This document shows positions 34,896 through 44,319 of a stretch of DNA of 64,000 bases, piece by piece (positions within the stretch are counted from its first letter, which is position 1; each line of letters opens with the position of its first letter). The stretch comes from Eubacteriales bacterium (GTDB lineage Bacteria; Bacillota; Clostridia; Oscillospirales; Butyricicoccaceae), in contig JAUNGQ010000007.1 in the NCBI GenBank assembly GCA_030524285.1, positions 54,233 to 118,232 of the forward strand, given 5' to 3'. The notes under the pieces were generated by a model. The model saw only the letters and a program-made list of their open reading frames with translations. It was not told the DNA's origin and did not search any database. A program made the position numbers and the translations under genes.

Positions 34896-35530
34896 AAGCC
34901 TTCCCTGTGCACCAATTGATACAGCAGTGCATTGACAATCGCTGCTGCTACATTGCTGCCGCCTTTGCGTCCGCGTGCTACAATATGCGGCACACCTGAC
35001 CGGATTATCAGCTCTTTGGACTCCACAACATTGACGAAACCTACCGGAACGCCGATCACCAGCTCTGGTTTCAGTCCATCCTCCCGAATCAGCTTTTCCA
35101 GTTGAATCAGCGCTGTCGGCGCATTGCCGATGGCAAAAATCACAGGTACATCCAGCTTTGCGGCGCGTTCCATTGATACAATGGAGCGCGTCACATTTCG
35201 TTGCTTTGCTTCTGCCGCAACATCCGGTTCTGCGATAAAACAGTGTACTTCACCGCCAAATTTCGCCAATGTTTTCTTGTTGATGCCAGCCTTCGCCATA
35301 TTGGTATCTGTGACAATATGCGCTCCGTTCCGAATGGCATTCATCGCACGGCTCACTGCATCGTTAGAAAAGACAAGATTATCTGCGTAATCAAAATCCG
35401 CTGTGGTATGGATGACCCGCTTGACTACCAGTGCAATCTCTTCGGGAAATGTTCTGTTTCCCAACTCCTCCGTGATGATCGCAAAACTGCGTTTTTCAAT
35501 CTCCGCCGGATTTCTATATTCGATTTCCAT
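34892..35530 (-). CDS. cbiC: Cobalt-precorrin-8 methylmutase
   Basis: 212 residues from ATG 35528-35530 behind GAGAGGTAAGGGT. It moves the methyl group from C11 to C12, giving cobyrinic acid. Family patterns: VKRVIHTTADFDYADNLVFS, with the catalytic His near residue 42, then GAHIVTDTNMAKAGI and GVPVGFVNVVESKELI. Last gene of the long tetrapyrrole operon; its stop codon overlaps the convergent gene by four bases with no terminator between. Confidence 0.95.
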   Translation of the reverse strand: MEIEYRNPAEIEKRSFAIITEELGNRTFPEEIALVVKRVIHTTADFDYADNLVFSNDAVSRAMNAIRNGAHIVTDTNMAKAGINKKTLAKFGGEVHCFIAEPDVAAEAKQRNVTRSIVSMERAAKLDVPVIFAIGNAPTALIQLEKLIREDGLKPELVIGVPVGFVNVVESKELIIRSGVPHIVARGRKGGSNVAAAIVNALLYQLVHREGF

Positions 35531-35534
35531 ACCC

Positions 35535-36056
35535 TTACCTCTCAATCCCTCTGCGTGCTGCAATCCCTTTGTCATATGGATGCCGCGTCTTTTTCATCTC
35601 TGTAATATAATCTGCCAGTGCAAGCAGCTTGTCCGACGGATTTCTGCCTGTCATAACAATTTCCAGCTGCTCCGGCTTGCCCTCAAGCAGTTTGATAAGA
35701 TACTTTTCTTCCACCACGCCAGTGGAACATGCTGCCATAATCTCATCCAACACCAGCATACGCAGGCCATCCGTCTGTGCAAACGCCTGATCCAACAGCG
35801 TCATATGATCTGCTTTTGCCTGCGCACGTTCTGCTTCGTTCATCTGGAACGTGAATTTTGTCCCTTGCTTGGCACGCAGGATTTCCACATTCGGTACATG
35901 CTTCATAGCAGCTACCTCTCCGGTTTCGCCCCCCTTGAGGAACTGCACAATACGTACGTTTCCACCGGTTCCGGCGCATCGCAAAGCCAATCCAAAAGCG
36001 CAGGTAGTCTTGCCTTTGCCATCGCCGCAATAAATATGAATCAATCCCTGTTCCAT
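35535..36056 (-). CDS. cobO: Cob(I)alamin adenosyltransferase (CobA/CobO/BtuR family)
   Basis: 173 residues from ATG 36054-36056, two bases after the cbiP stop with GAGGTG spanning the junction. The P-loop GDGKGKTTCAFGLALR is near residues 11-26. RIVQFLKGGETGEV and VLDEIMAACSTGVV carry the ATP-handling residues. It adds the 5'-deoxyadenosyl group to the reduced corrinoid. Part of the tetrapyrrole operon. Confidence 0.95.
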   Translation of the reverse strand: MEQGLIHIYCGDGKGKTTCAFGLALRCAGTGGNVRIVQFLKGGETGEVAAMKHVPNVEILRAKQGTKFTFQMNEAERAQAKADHMTLLDQAFAQTDGLRMLVLDEIMAACSTGVVEEKYLIKLLEGKPEQLEIVMTGRNPSDKLLALADYITEMKKTRHPYDKGIAARRGIER

Positions 36057-36057
36057 A

Positions 36058-37560
36058 CTACACCTCACGGTTTAAAATACGGTAAATTCTATCCATATCC
36101 AGTGAACTCCGCACGGCATCTGCCAGTAAATCATACTGCTGTTGTTTGTATGCTTCCGTATCAAATGCCTGTACGTCAGCCGCAGAAATGCCTTTCCGCT
36201 CCATCAAAGCAGCTATCAGCGTTTTGCTGACCACTTCCTGATCGAATATACCATGGACATAGGTGCCATAACAATTCCCACGTTGTGCGCCGTCCATCAC
36301 GCGCTCGGTTCCCCGTGTAATAGCTGTAAGTGGCTTTGCTGTATTCTCATATGTTGTTTCTCCCATATGGATTTCATACCCGTCAAATTCCGTACCGGAC
36401 AGGCCGGGAAATATGCCGTGCACTGTTTCCATGCAGCCATGTACCTGCGTGGTTGTCTTATTCGCACAAAAAGTCGTATGTACTGGCAGCAGTCCCATGC
36501 CTTCCATGCAGCCGCCGGCTTCCACGCCCTCCGGATCTGACAATGTCAGTCCCATCATCTGATAGCCACCACAGATACCAAACACCGGATTTCCGGCCGC
36601 TGCATATTGTTTCACAGCAGCTTCCAGACCATTCTGCCGCATCCATTTCAAATCGTCCATCGTATTCTTACTGCCAGGAAGCAAAACCAAATCCGGTTTG
36701 CGCAGTTCATTTGTCCGCGTAACATAGCGCACAGAAACACCTGGAATGCGTTCCAACGGAGCAAAATCGGTAAAATTGGAAATACGCGGCAATCGGATAA
36801 CGGTAATATCAAGTAATGCTGCCTGCTGCTTTGTATACAGCCGTTCGGATAAGCTGTCCTCATCGTCAATATCCAGATACAAATACGGTACAACACCGAC
36901 AAATGGTATATGCAGCTTTTCCTCCATCATATCCAGTCCTGGCCTTAAAATATCCACATCGCCGCGGAATTTATTGATCATCAGCCCCTTGATCCGCCGC
37001 TGCTCCTCTGGCTGCAACAATGCCACCGTACCATATAACGAAGCAAAGACACCGCCGCGGTCAATATCACCAACCAGCAGCACCGGCGCATCCACCAGTT
37101 CTGCCAATCCCATATTGACAATATCATTTTCCCGCAGATTGATTTCCGCCGGAGAGCCTGCGCCTTCTATGACAATGATATCATATTCCGCAGCGAGGCT
37201 GTCGTACGCATCCATGATATCGGGAATGAGCTGTTTTTTATAGGGATAATAGTCCCGTGCGGACATCGTACCGCGTACCGTGCCGTTGACAATCACCTGC
37301 GAGCCGCAGTCGCTCGTCGGCTTGAGCAGGATCGGATTCATTCGCACATCCGGGGCAATGCCAGCCGCCTCTGCCTGCATGACCTGTGCCCGCCCCATCT
37401 CCGCGCCATCTGCCGTGATATAGGAATTGAGCGCCATATTCTGGGATTTAAACGGCGCTGTTTTGAAACCGTCCTGTTTTAAAATACGGCACAACGCAGC
37501 CACCATCAGGCTTTTGCCTGCATTGGATGTGGTACCCTGCACCATGATTACCTTAGCCAC
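36058..37560 (-). CDS. cbiP: Cobyric acid synthase
   Basis: 500 residues from GTG 37558-37560 with AGAAGGTGCAGATCA upstream. The ATP-binding N-terminal domain ([19 protein letters not shown]) and the glutamine amidotransferase C-terminal domain ([13 protein letters not shown] with the nucleophile Cys near residue 330, and YVHGIFD near 430) are complete. It amidates four peripheral carboxylates of adenosylcobyrinic acid a,c-diamide. It lies 56 bases after the GNAT gene, the widest gap in the operon. Confidence 0.96.
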   Translation of the reverse strand: MAKVIMVQGTTSNAGKSLMVAALCRILKQDGFKTAPFKSQNMALNSYITADGAEMGRAQVMQAEAAGIAPDVRMNPILLKPTSDCGSQVIVNGTVRGTMSARDYYPYKKQLIPDIMDAYDSLAAEYDIIVIEGAGSPAEINLRENDIVNMGLAELVDAPVLLVGDIDRGGVFASLYGTVALLQPEEQRRIKGLMINKFRGDVDILRPGLDMMEEKLHIPFVGVVPYLYLDIDDEDSLSERLYTKQQAALLDITVIRLPRISNFTDFAPLERIPGVSVRYVTRTNELRKPDLVLLPGSKNTMDDLKWMRQNGLEAAVKQYAAAGNPVFGICGGYQMMGLTLSDPEGVEAGGCMEGMGLLPVHTTFCANKTTTQVHGCMETVHGIFPGLSGTEFDGYEIHMGETTYENTAKPLTAITRGTERVMDGAQRGNCYGTYVHGIFDQEVVSKTLIAALMERKGISAADVQAFDTEAYKQQQYDLLADAVRSSLDMDRIYRILNREV

Positions 37561-37616
37561 TGATCTGCACCTTCTTTCTCACTACATTACCATAAAATGC
37601 TTTAGAATGCGCATGG

Positions 37617-38138
37617 TTATATTTTCAACTCAAAAAAGAAATGATTTTGGTGTTGAATTTTTCCTCCAATTAACATGTTTGTCGTTCCTGCCAATTGAAA
37701 GCCAAACTTTGTATAGAAAGCTATAGCCGGCTTGTTTTGCGATCCGGTATCCAATCGGATCACTTTACAATGCAACGCTGTTGCTTTCTGAATAGCAAAT
37801 TCCATCATTTGGGTTCCAAATCCACATCCTTTCTTCCAGGGTGAGACACAAAGAAGATGAAGAACCATCACTTCTTCTGGTTCTACATTCCATTTCCACG
37901 GTATCATATTGTATTCTTCCGGTTGAATCCGGTTTAAAATCATACTCGCGCAAATTCCATCCGTCTGTTCTATCACATACAGATTCCCATTTGATAAAGC
38001 TTCTTCAGCAGTTTCTTTTGTTGGATAGACTCCTAATTGCCATACTGTGAATGCATCGTGTTCTTTTTCATAATTCAACAGTTCTATGTAATTCTTTTCA
38101 ACACCATCTATATCCGCCGACATAGCTTCTCTAACCAT
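37617..38138 (-). CDS. GNAT family N-acetyltransferase, outsider within the cobalamin operon
   Basis: 173 residues from ATG 38136-38138 with GGAGGTTCGCTCTT upstream. The acetyl-CoA loop region is VLHLLCVSPWKKGCGFGTQM near residues 94-113, followed by the C-terminal KPAIAFYTKFGFQL. GNAT enzymes acetylate amines; nothing links this one to corrin synthesis. The gene is visibly richer in A+T than its neighbours and is flanked by larger gaps (26 and 56 bases), so it looks like a later insertion that did not break the operon. Confidence 0.85.
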   Translation of the reverse strand: MVREAMSADIDGVEKNYIELLNYEKEHDAFTVWQLGVYPTKETAEEALSNGNLYVIEQTDGICASMILNRIQPEEYNMIPWKWNVEPEEVMVLHLLCVSPWKKGCGFGTQMMEFAIQKATALHCKVIRLDTGSQNKPAIAFYTKFGFQLAGTTNMLIGGKIQHQNHFFFELKI

Positions 38139-38164
38139 AAGAGCGAACCTCCATAACCGCTGTT

Positions 38165-39250
38165 TTAGTAAATCCAATTTTCCGCTTGATGATGTACATC
38201 CTTTAACTCCTGCAATGTGCGCAACAGTATAAAATTCTCTGCTTCTGTCCGCACTGCAACGCGGAACCAGCGGTCACCGAGTCCTGCAAAATTATCACAG
38301 GAACGAAGTAAAATACCTCTTTTCCGCATTTCCTGCACCAAATCCGGTATGATTTCATTTTTACACAGCAGGAAATTTGCTTTCCCCTGCATGACTGTAA
38401 AGCCAAGCTCCTGTAAGCCGTCCTGCAAATATGCTCGCTGCTCTGCGATATAGTTTCGTGTCCACACCGTAAATTCGGTATCCTGTGCCGCCGCGATGCC
38501 GCACGCCTGCGCAATGACGGACACAGACCACGGTGCTCCCATGTCATACAGGCTTTCCAACAATAAGATATCCGATGACAGGCAATAGCCCAGCCGGATA
38601 CCCGGCATAGCATACATCTTGGTAAAGGATCGCAGTAAAATCAAATTGGGATTGTCTGCTATATCATCCGTCATCACGATTTCTTCCGGCTCATCAAGAA
38701 AATCATGGAAGCATTCATCTACAATCAGCCTTGCGCCAACTGCGGCACAGCGTTCCATACCTTTCTTCACCAGCCATTTCGGTGTCGCCTGTCCGGTTGG
38801 ATTATTCGGATTGCACAGGATTACCAGGTCAATTCCCGTCATCACAGCATCCCAAAACCGTTCGGGAACTGCAAAGCAATCGCTTTCCTGCAAGGGAAAC
38901 CGAACAATTTCACTGCCTGCAAGTATTGCTGCCTGCTCATACTCCGTAAAGGTTGGCGCCGGGAGCAGGATCTTTTTCGGCTTGAATGCCAGCAACAGGC
39001 GGTACAATACATCTGCGGCGCCATTGCCGCAAAAAATCTGCTGATCAGCTACCTGTTCCCGCTGTGCAATAGCTGCGCGAAGTTTACGGCATTTTGGATC
39101 TGGATAATGCACACAGCCGGATAATGCATGTTCCGCGGCTCTGCGAACCCGCTCCGGCATACCAAGCGGATTGATACTGGCAGAAAAATCCAGCGGTTCC
39201 ACTGTCAAATCTTCCGCATAAATATCGCCGCCGTGCCTGTTTTCCGTCAT
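38165..39250 (-). CDS. cobD: L-threonine-O-3-phosphate decarboxylase
   Basis: 361 residues from ATG 39248-39250 with GAGGAAGGGTGATACC upstream. It is a PLP enzyme of fold type I: IFCGNGAADVLYRLLLAF, LCNPNNPTGQATPKW, IVDECFHDFLD, and the PLP lysine in LLRSFTKMYAMPGIRLGY near residue 217. It makes (R)-1-aminopropan-2-ol phosphate, the linker of the cobalamin nucleotide loop. Histidinol-phosphate aminotransferases look similar, but the operon context settles the assignment. Confidence 0.92.
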   Translation of the reverse strand: MTENRHGGDIYAEDLTVEPLDFSASINPLGMPERVRRAAEHALSGCVHYPDPKCRKLRAAIAQREQVADQQIFCGNGAADVLYRLLLAFKPKKILLPAPTFTEYEQAAILAGSEIVRFPLQESDCFAVPERFWDAVMTGIDLVILCNPNNPTGQATPKWLVKKGMERCAAVGARLIVDECFHDFLDEPEEIVMTDDIADNPNLILLRSFTKMYAMPGIRLGYCLSSDILLLESLYDMGAPWSVSVIAQACGIAAAQDTEFTVWTRNYIAEQRAYLQDGLQELGFTVMQGKANFLLCKNEIIPDLVQEMRKRGILLRSCDNFAGLGDRWFRVAVRTEAENFILLRTLQELKDVHHQAENWIY

Positions 39251-39270
39251 GGTATCACCCTTCCTCTGTT

Positions 39271-40254
39271 CTATCCAGTCAGTATAATCGACACACGCAA
39301 TGCAATCAGCATACGCAGGATACACAGCAGCATGACTGCCGAGGCCGAAGCCCAATACATCAGCCGATTTGTCCGAATAATATCCTGTGGTTCAATTGGC
39401 CTTGTGGCATCACCTAACGTCGGTTTCTCATACAGCTTTCCAAAATAATATGCATTGCCAGCCAGTTGGACGCCCAATGCACCCGCACAGGCCGCTTCCG
39501 TCTGGGCGGAATTCGGGCTGGAATGTTGTAGCCGATCCCGCCGGAAGCATTTCCACGCGCCGCGTGTGCTGAGTCCTGCCGGTGCTGCACACAGCACAAA
39601 CAACAGTCCGCTTAACCGTGCCGGAATAAAGTTCCATACATCATCCATTTTGGCAGAAAACCGTCCGAAATACAAAAATTCATCGTTTTTGTAACCCACC
39701 ATGGAATCCAGTGTATTGACCGCCTTATAGGCAAAGCCCAACGGCGCGCCGCCAATCAATAGGAAGCATAGTGGTGCAATAACGCCGTCGCTGGTATTCT
39801 CCGCAACGGTTTCCACAGCAGCCCTGGTCACCTGCTCTTCATTTAATCCGGCAGTATCGCGTCCGACAATCCAGGATACATATTTGCGGGCAAGCTGCAA
39901 ATCCCCCGCTTGTAATGCGTGATATACGCGCAAGGCTGCTATCTTTAACGATTTTGCGGCAAAAATCTGCCAACAGAACAGTGTCTCCAGCGCAAAGCGT
40001 GCAATCGGATGCAGCAAACCTGCAACCCACAGCATGGCAAATGGAATCACCCCCGATGGAATGACAACCAGAAACCAGAGCAGCACACCTGCCCGGAATT
40101 GTCCGCTGTTTGAGTCAGGAAACCATTTACGCAGCCTTTTTTTCCAAAAGGAGATCATAGAACCGATACCCATAATCGGATGCCATAACCGCTCTGGGTC
40201 ACCGAGCACACAGTCGATCAAAAATCCCAAAGCTACCGCCGCCGCAATTCTCAT
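39271..40254 (-). CDS. cbiB: Cobinamide-phosphate synthase (membrane)
   Basis: 327 residues from ATG 40252-40254, overlapping the stop of the upstream gene (ATGA). The N-terminus LGFLIDCVLGDPERLWHPIMG is the family signature; later come YVSWIVGRDTAGLNEEQV, AVETVAENTSDGVIAPLCF and FAYKAVNTLDSMVGYKN. About four membrane helices are visible. It couples the aminopropanol-phosphate linker to cobyric acid. Confidence 0.95.
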   Translation of the reverse strand: MRIAAAVALGFLIDCVLGDPERLWHPIMGIGSMISFWKKRLRKWFPDSNSGQFRAGVLLWFLVVIPSGVIPFAMLWVAGLLHPIARFALETLFCWQIFAAKSLKIAALRVYHALQAGDLQLARKYVSWIVGRDTAGLNEEQVTRAAVETVAENTSDGVIAPLCFLLIGGAPLGFAYKAVNTLDSMVGYKNDEFLYFGRFSAKMDDVWNFIPARLSGLLFVLCAAPAGLSTRGAWKCFRRDRLQHSSPNSAQTEAACAGALGVQLAGNAYYFGKLYEKPTLGDATRPIEPQDIIRTNRLMYWASASAVMLLCILRMLIALRVSIILTG

Positions 40255-40574
40255 GCTTCCTCCTTGATGCACTGTGGGATGCCGCAGCACATACGATATA
40301 CCCGATCTGCCTTTGCTGCAATATCACAGCACAGCCGTCCGGTATGTTCCCGCCAGTCCCGTTCAAAAGGGTCCATTGGTACAACACCACAGCCCAACTC
40401 GTTGCAAACGATGGTTTTGCCTATCAAGTCCTCTGCCTTTGGTATCGGCTTTTCCTCCTGCATCGCTGTTTTTACGATATTATGTAAATTGTCCACAATT
40501 TCCGTTTCCGGCGATATCGTCTTTGCAAAGGTGCTCTTGCCCTGTGCCACACCGCCAACGATCAATATGGTCAT
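40251..40574 (-). CDS. Short CobU-like P-loop protein
   Basis: 107 residues from ATG 40572-40574; an ATG two codons earlier sits too close to GAGAGGAA. The P-loop LIVGGVAQGKSTFAK at the N-terminus and IVCNELGCGVVPMDPFERDW with CGIPQCIK at the end match the two ends of CobU, but the central part, including the His that receives GMP, is missing. It lies between cobS and cbiB while a longer CobU is encoded before cobS. It may supply kinase or structural activity, or be a reduced paralogue. Confidence 0.75.
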   Translation of the reverse strand: MTILIVGGVAQGKSTFAKTISPETEIVDNLHNIVKTAMQEEKPIPKAEDLIGKTIVCNELGCGVVPMDPFERDWREHTGRLCCDIAAKADRVYRMCCGIPQCIKEEA

Positions 40575-40597
40575 CTTCATTTCCTCTCATATCTCTA

Positions 40598-41374
40598 TCA
40601 GCGCAGGCACAGGCCACCAATCACGGTTACAAGCAGCACCAGCGTTTCTATCATTGTAATACACATACCGCACAAATCTCCGGTAATACCGCCGAATTGC
40701 TTGTAACACAGACGGACATGGTACACAAAATACAGCAGAACCAACACAAATGCCGCGATGCCAAAGCCCTTTCCCATGACCAGCAGCCAGCATACACACG
40801 CAGCAATCCAGCCAGCCATGACATAGGACACCTGTTTTTTATCCGCGTTATCCGCAAACAGCCGCGCCAGACCGGAATCCTTTGCACAGGTCTGTGTCAC
40901 AATCATGCCGCCGCCGAAGGCACGTGCCAGTGCATAACCGGCAAGCAGCAAGCCAGCGGCCCTTGGCGCTTCATACAGTTGTGCAAATAAACCAAACTGC
41001 ATAAGCAGCAGCACAATAATCCACAATATTCCAAACGCACCGACATGTGGGTCTTTTAAAATTTCCAGCTTTTTTTCTTTATCACCGTAAGAACACAATG
41101 CATCACAGGTATCGACAAAGCCATCCAGATGGATACCACCTGTGATGGCAAGCGGCAGCAAAACGGCACCAGCAGCATACAGCATGGCATTCAACTGCCA
41201 ATTCTGTGCCAAAGCCAACCATCCATATTCACACGCGCCGACAAGCAAGCCAATCAATGGCAGAAAACCCAGTGCATAGCGCATGGTATTCTTTTTCCAT
41301 TCCACCTGCGGAAGCGGCAGCGCGGAATACAGCCCAAATGCTACCAACAACCCGCCAAATAATTCACGCAGCAT
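40598..41374 (-). CDS. cobS: Adenosylcobinamide-GDP ribazoletransferase
   Basis: 258 residues from ATG 41372-41374, overlapping the cobU stop (ATGA). A membrane protein of about six helices; the conserved acidic motif GGIHLDGFVDTCDALCSYGD is near residues 75-95, binding Mg and the substrates. It joins the activated corrinoid with alpha-ribazole to form cobalamin. It is placed between two CobU-like genes. Confidence 0.95.
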   Translation of the reverse strand: MLRELFGGLLVAFGLYSALPLPQVEWKKNTMRYALGFLPLIGLLVGACEYGWLALAQNWQLNAMLYAAGAVLLPLAITGGIHLDGFVDTCDALCSYGDKEKKLEILKDPHVGAFGILWIIVLLLMQFGLFAQLYEAPRAAGLLLAGYALARAFGGGMIVTQTCAKDSGLARLFADNADKKQVSYVMAGWIAACVCWLLVMGKGFGIAAFVLVLLYFVYHVRLCYKQFGGITGDLCGMCITMIETLVLLVTVIGGLCLR

Positions 41375-41904
41375 CAATCCATTGCTCCTTTTCTTATCAC
41401 CGGAATACCAAAAACGCTTTCCACAACGCAATCTGCCCGCTGTGCCAAAAGCTGATTCAGTTCTCCCAATGCATACAGGTATCGCATCGTCCATTCGTCA
41501 TAGGTGACGCCATCTGTGAAAATATCGTTTGTCACAATGACAACGTGTACACAAGCTGTGCAAAGCCGATCGATTCCGGACAAAATGCTTTGTTTCCAGT
41601 TCTCTCCGGCCCCTTCCGGCGAAAACATTTCATTTGCCAGCGCATTGCTCATACATTCAAACAAGGCCCCTTCATAGCCCGCCGGAACAGCAATCTGGTC
41701 AAACCGTTTCGTATGTTCCAACGTTGTAAAACCTTTTCCAGCCCGCATGGCACGATGACGCGCAATGCGCCTCTTCGCTTCCTCACCCTCGTTTTCCATT
41801 GCAGCAACATACAGCATTGGCTTTCCGGCTGACAGCTGACAGATGATTTTCTCTGCCAGCCCGGATTTTCCGCTGGCAGCACCGCCTGTTACCAGTATCA
41901 GCAT
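41374..41904 (-). CDS. cobU: Adenosylcobinamide kinase/guanylyltransferase
   Basis: 176 residues from ATG 41902-41904, four bases after the cobT stop. The P-loop ILVTGGAASGKSGLAEK opens the protein. RIARHRAMRAGKGF near residues 46-59 holds the His that becomes guanylylated, and VVIVTNDIFTDGVTY is the usual VTNE region with Asp in place of Glu. It phosphorylates adenosylcobinamide and transfers GMP. The changed VTN(D) region and the second short CobU copy downstream are worth noting together. Confidence 0.9.
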   Translation of the reverse strand: MLILVTGGAASGKSGLAEKIICQLSAGKPMLYVAAMENEGEEAKRRIARHRAMRAGKGFTTLEHTKRFDQIAVPAGYEGALFECMSNALANEMFSPEGAGENWKQSILSGIDRLCTACVHVVIVTNDIFTDGVTYDEWTMRYLYALGELNQLLAQRADCVVESVFGIPVIRKGAMD

Positions 41905-41908
41905 TGGT

Positions 41909-42967
41909 TCAGGACAGGGGCTGATACGCTTCGATGTTGCTGTCATCGAAGGTATTTCCATTGCAGTACAGTGAAGCTGCTGCATCCAATAGACCGAACA
42001 TCAGCACTGCGCCGGTTCCCTCGCCAAGCGCCATATGCGCATCAATCACCGGTTTGATATCCAGCGCCTGCTCCAACAGCACGCCTGCTGGCTCTGCCGT
42101 ATGATGGGACGGAATCAGGTAATCCCGTACAGTCGGGCACATGCGGGCAGCACACAATGCGGCAGCGGCGGAAATCACGCCATCGACAATGGCAGGCAGT
42201 CCGCACGCTGCACTGCCTAAAAACAGTCCGGTCAAACCGCAAAGGTCAAAGCCACCAACCTTAGTCAGAATATCGATCGGATCATGCTGATCTGGCTGCA
42301 TCCGTTCGATCGCTTCCGAAATCACCCGGATTTTTCGTTCCAGCCCTTCTGTTGTCAGACCGGAGCCGCGGCCTGTTACCAGCTCCACTGGCGCACGCAG
42401 CAGCGATGCCACAACCGCAGAGGTTGTAGTTGTATTGCCGATGCCCATTTCACCGGTTGCAATGATATCATAGCCCTGCATCTGACACAGATATGCGGTT
42501 TCGATACCAACCTCTATCGCACGGACAGCCTGTTCCCGTGTCATAGCCGGTTCTTTTGCAATATTTTTCGTACCATAGGCAATTTTCCTGCGCAGAATAT
42601 GATCCCCCTCTACCGCACTGGCAACGCCAATATCTACCGGCAGTACATCTGCTCCGGCAGCACGTGCCATATGGCAGACAGTCGAAGTACCATTTGACAG
42701 ATTTTCCGTGATAATTTTTGTGACATCCTGCCCGCTTTGGGAAATGCCCTCGGCAACGACACCGTTGTCCGCACATAGGATAACCACACATTTCCGACGC
42801 AGATCAATCGTCGGAGAACGGCGGATACCTGCAATACGAATCAGAAGCTTTTCCAGATCGCCCAGACCGTTCAATGGCTTTGCAAGGGAATCCCAGTGCA
42901 CCTTTGCCCGTGCCATGGACTCATAATCCAATGGCAAAATGTTCTGTATCGTTTGTTCCAGCGTCAT
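41909..42967 (-). CDS. cobT: Nicotinate-nucleotide:dimethylbenzimidazole phosphoribosyltransferase
   Basis: 352 residues from ATG 42965-42967, overlapping the cbiA stop (ATGA). The catalytic Glu lies in HMALGEGTGAVLMFG near residue 318; other patterns are LCADNGVVAEGISQSGQDVT and GEMGIGNTTTTSAV. It activates the lower-ligand base as alpha-ribazole phosphate. No phosphatase (CobC) gene is seen nearby. Confidence 0.96.
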   Translation of the reverse strand: MTLEQTIQNILPLDYESMARAKVHWDSLAKPLNGLGDLEKLLIRIAGIRRSPTIDLRRKCVVILCADNGVVAEGISQSGQDVTKIITENLSNGTSTVCHMARAAGADVLPVDIGVASAVEGDHILRRKIAYGTKNIAKEPAMTREQAVRAIEVGIETAYLCQMQGYDIIATGEMGIGNTTTTSAVVASLLRAPVELVTGRGSGLTTEGLERKIRVISEAIERMQPDQHDPIDILTKVGGFDLCGLTGLFLGSAACGLPAIVDGVISAAAALCAARMCPTVRDYLIPSHHTAEPAGVLLEQALDIKPVIDAHMALGEGTGAVLMFGLLDAAASLYCNGNTFDDSNIEAYQPLS

Positions 42968-44319
42968 GTTTTTTCCTCCTGATGATACCTTTGGCAGGCA
43001 GTCAGAAACCGCTCCGCCGCAGGAATATTACCCGAAAAATGAATATGCGGATACCCGGCATGCAGCGTTTCCGTCGCATGAATACAGTCCCAGCCACGTT
43101 TGCGCAACGGCTTTTGAGCATAAAAGCAATCGCCCTGCTGTGTGCTCTGCACATAATGAAATTCATGCGCGGTGAGTTGCTCTCCTGCCCTACACAGCAG
43201 CGAATCGTGCTTTGCCGTTACCGTAATATAGCCGAATTGCCGCAATCGCTTGCCCATCTGTGCTGTTCCACCGCAGAGGCCTGCCATGGGTTCTCCTTCC
43301 AGCTTATCGTGTAGCAACAGAAATCCGCCGCATTCGGCAATGGTTGGAAGCTTATGTTGAATTGCTGTCCGTATATCCGTCAGCATGGATGTATTTTCAC
43401 TGAGCTGCTTTGCATACAGCTCGGGATAGCCGCCACACAACAGCATACCGTCTATATGCTGCGGCAAATGCGCATCATGCAGCGGGGAAAATGGCACAAG
43501 CTGCGCCCCCATGCGTTCCAATGTCTCCAAACTGTCCGCATAATCAAAGCAAAACGCTTCATCCCGTGCCATGGCAATGCGCAGCTTTGCGCCGCTCTGT
43601 GGAAGCTCTGGCAAGACGGCTTCCATATCCGGTGCAGTCTGTGCCAATGCAAGCAACCCGGATAAATCCAGACCTTCCCTTGCATGTTGCGCCAAAATAC
43701 GCATTTTCTGCTTTAAATTTTTAATTTCACCGGCTGTTACCAACCCCAGATGCCGGCTTTCCACCGCACAGGATGCGTCATACGGCATTGCGCCATAGAC
43801 ATGCAGTCCGGTGTTCTGTTCTACAATATTGGCGTAATAATTCGTCATAGACGGAGAAATCCCGTTCAAAATCACACCTTGGATGGTGTTACTACTGAAA
43901 TCGACAAATCCCTTCAGCAACGCCGCCAGCGTCAGAGACATGCCTTTCACGGATACCACCAGTATTGTCGGGGACCGTGTAAGCACGGCAAGATCTGCCG
44001 TAGAATTTTCACTGGATGTGCCGGCAAGTCCATCATAATAGCCCATCACGCCTTCGATGACAGAAACGTCCTGTCCTGCGCTGTTCGCCAGCAAAGCTGG
44101 CACCAGTTCCCTGCCGCATAAAAAAGCATCCAGATTGCGTGACCGTGCGCCGATAATTCGGCTGTGGAACATCGGGTCAATGTAATCCGGCCCACATTTG
44201 AATGCTGCTGTGTCCAGCCCCTGCTCCACAAAGCTCTGTAACAATGCACAGGTTACCGTCGTTTTTCCGCACCCGCTCCCTGTGCCGCCGATGACCAGCC
44301 GCGGCGCCTTCCTGCTCAC
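42964..44319 (-). CDS. cbiA: Cobyrinic acid a,c-diamide synthase
   Basis: 451 residues from GTG 44317-44319, overlapping the preceding stop as GTGA, with AGGAGGAAACCT upstream. The N-terminal ATP-binding domain has GGTGSGCGKTTVTCALL and the C-terminal glutaminase domain TIAECGGFLLLHDKL, with the nucleophilic Cys near residue 331, then HEFHYV. It amidates the a and c carboxylates of cobyrinic acid using glutamine and ATP. Confidence 0.96.
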   Translation of the reverse strand: MSRKAPRLVIGGTGSGCGKTTVTCALLQSFVEQGLDTAAFKCGPDYIDPMFHSRIIGARSRNLDAFLCGRELVPALLANSAGQDVSVIEGVMGYYDGLAGTSSENSTADLAVLTRSPTILVVSVKGMSLTLAALLKGFVDFSSNTIQGVILNGISPSMTNYYANIVEQNTGLHVYGAMPYDASCAVESRHLGLVTAGEIKNLKQKMRILAQHAREGLDLSGLLALAQTAPDMEAVLPELPQSGAKLRIAMARDEAFCFDYADSLETLERMGAQLVPFSPLHDAHLPQHIDGMLLCGGYPELYAKQLSENTSMLTDIRTAIQHKLPTIAECGGFLLLHDKLEGEPMAGLCGGTAQMGKRLRQFGYITVTAKHDSLLCRAGEQLTAHEFHYVQSTQQGDCFYAQKPLRKRGWDCIHATETLHAGYPHIHFSGNIPAAERFLTACQRYHQEEKT

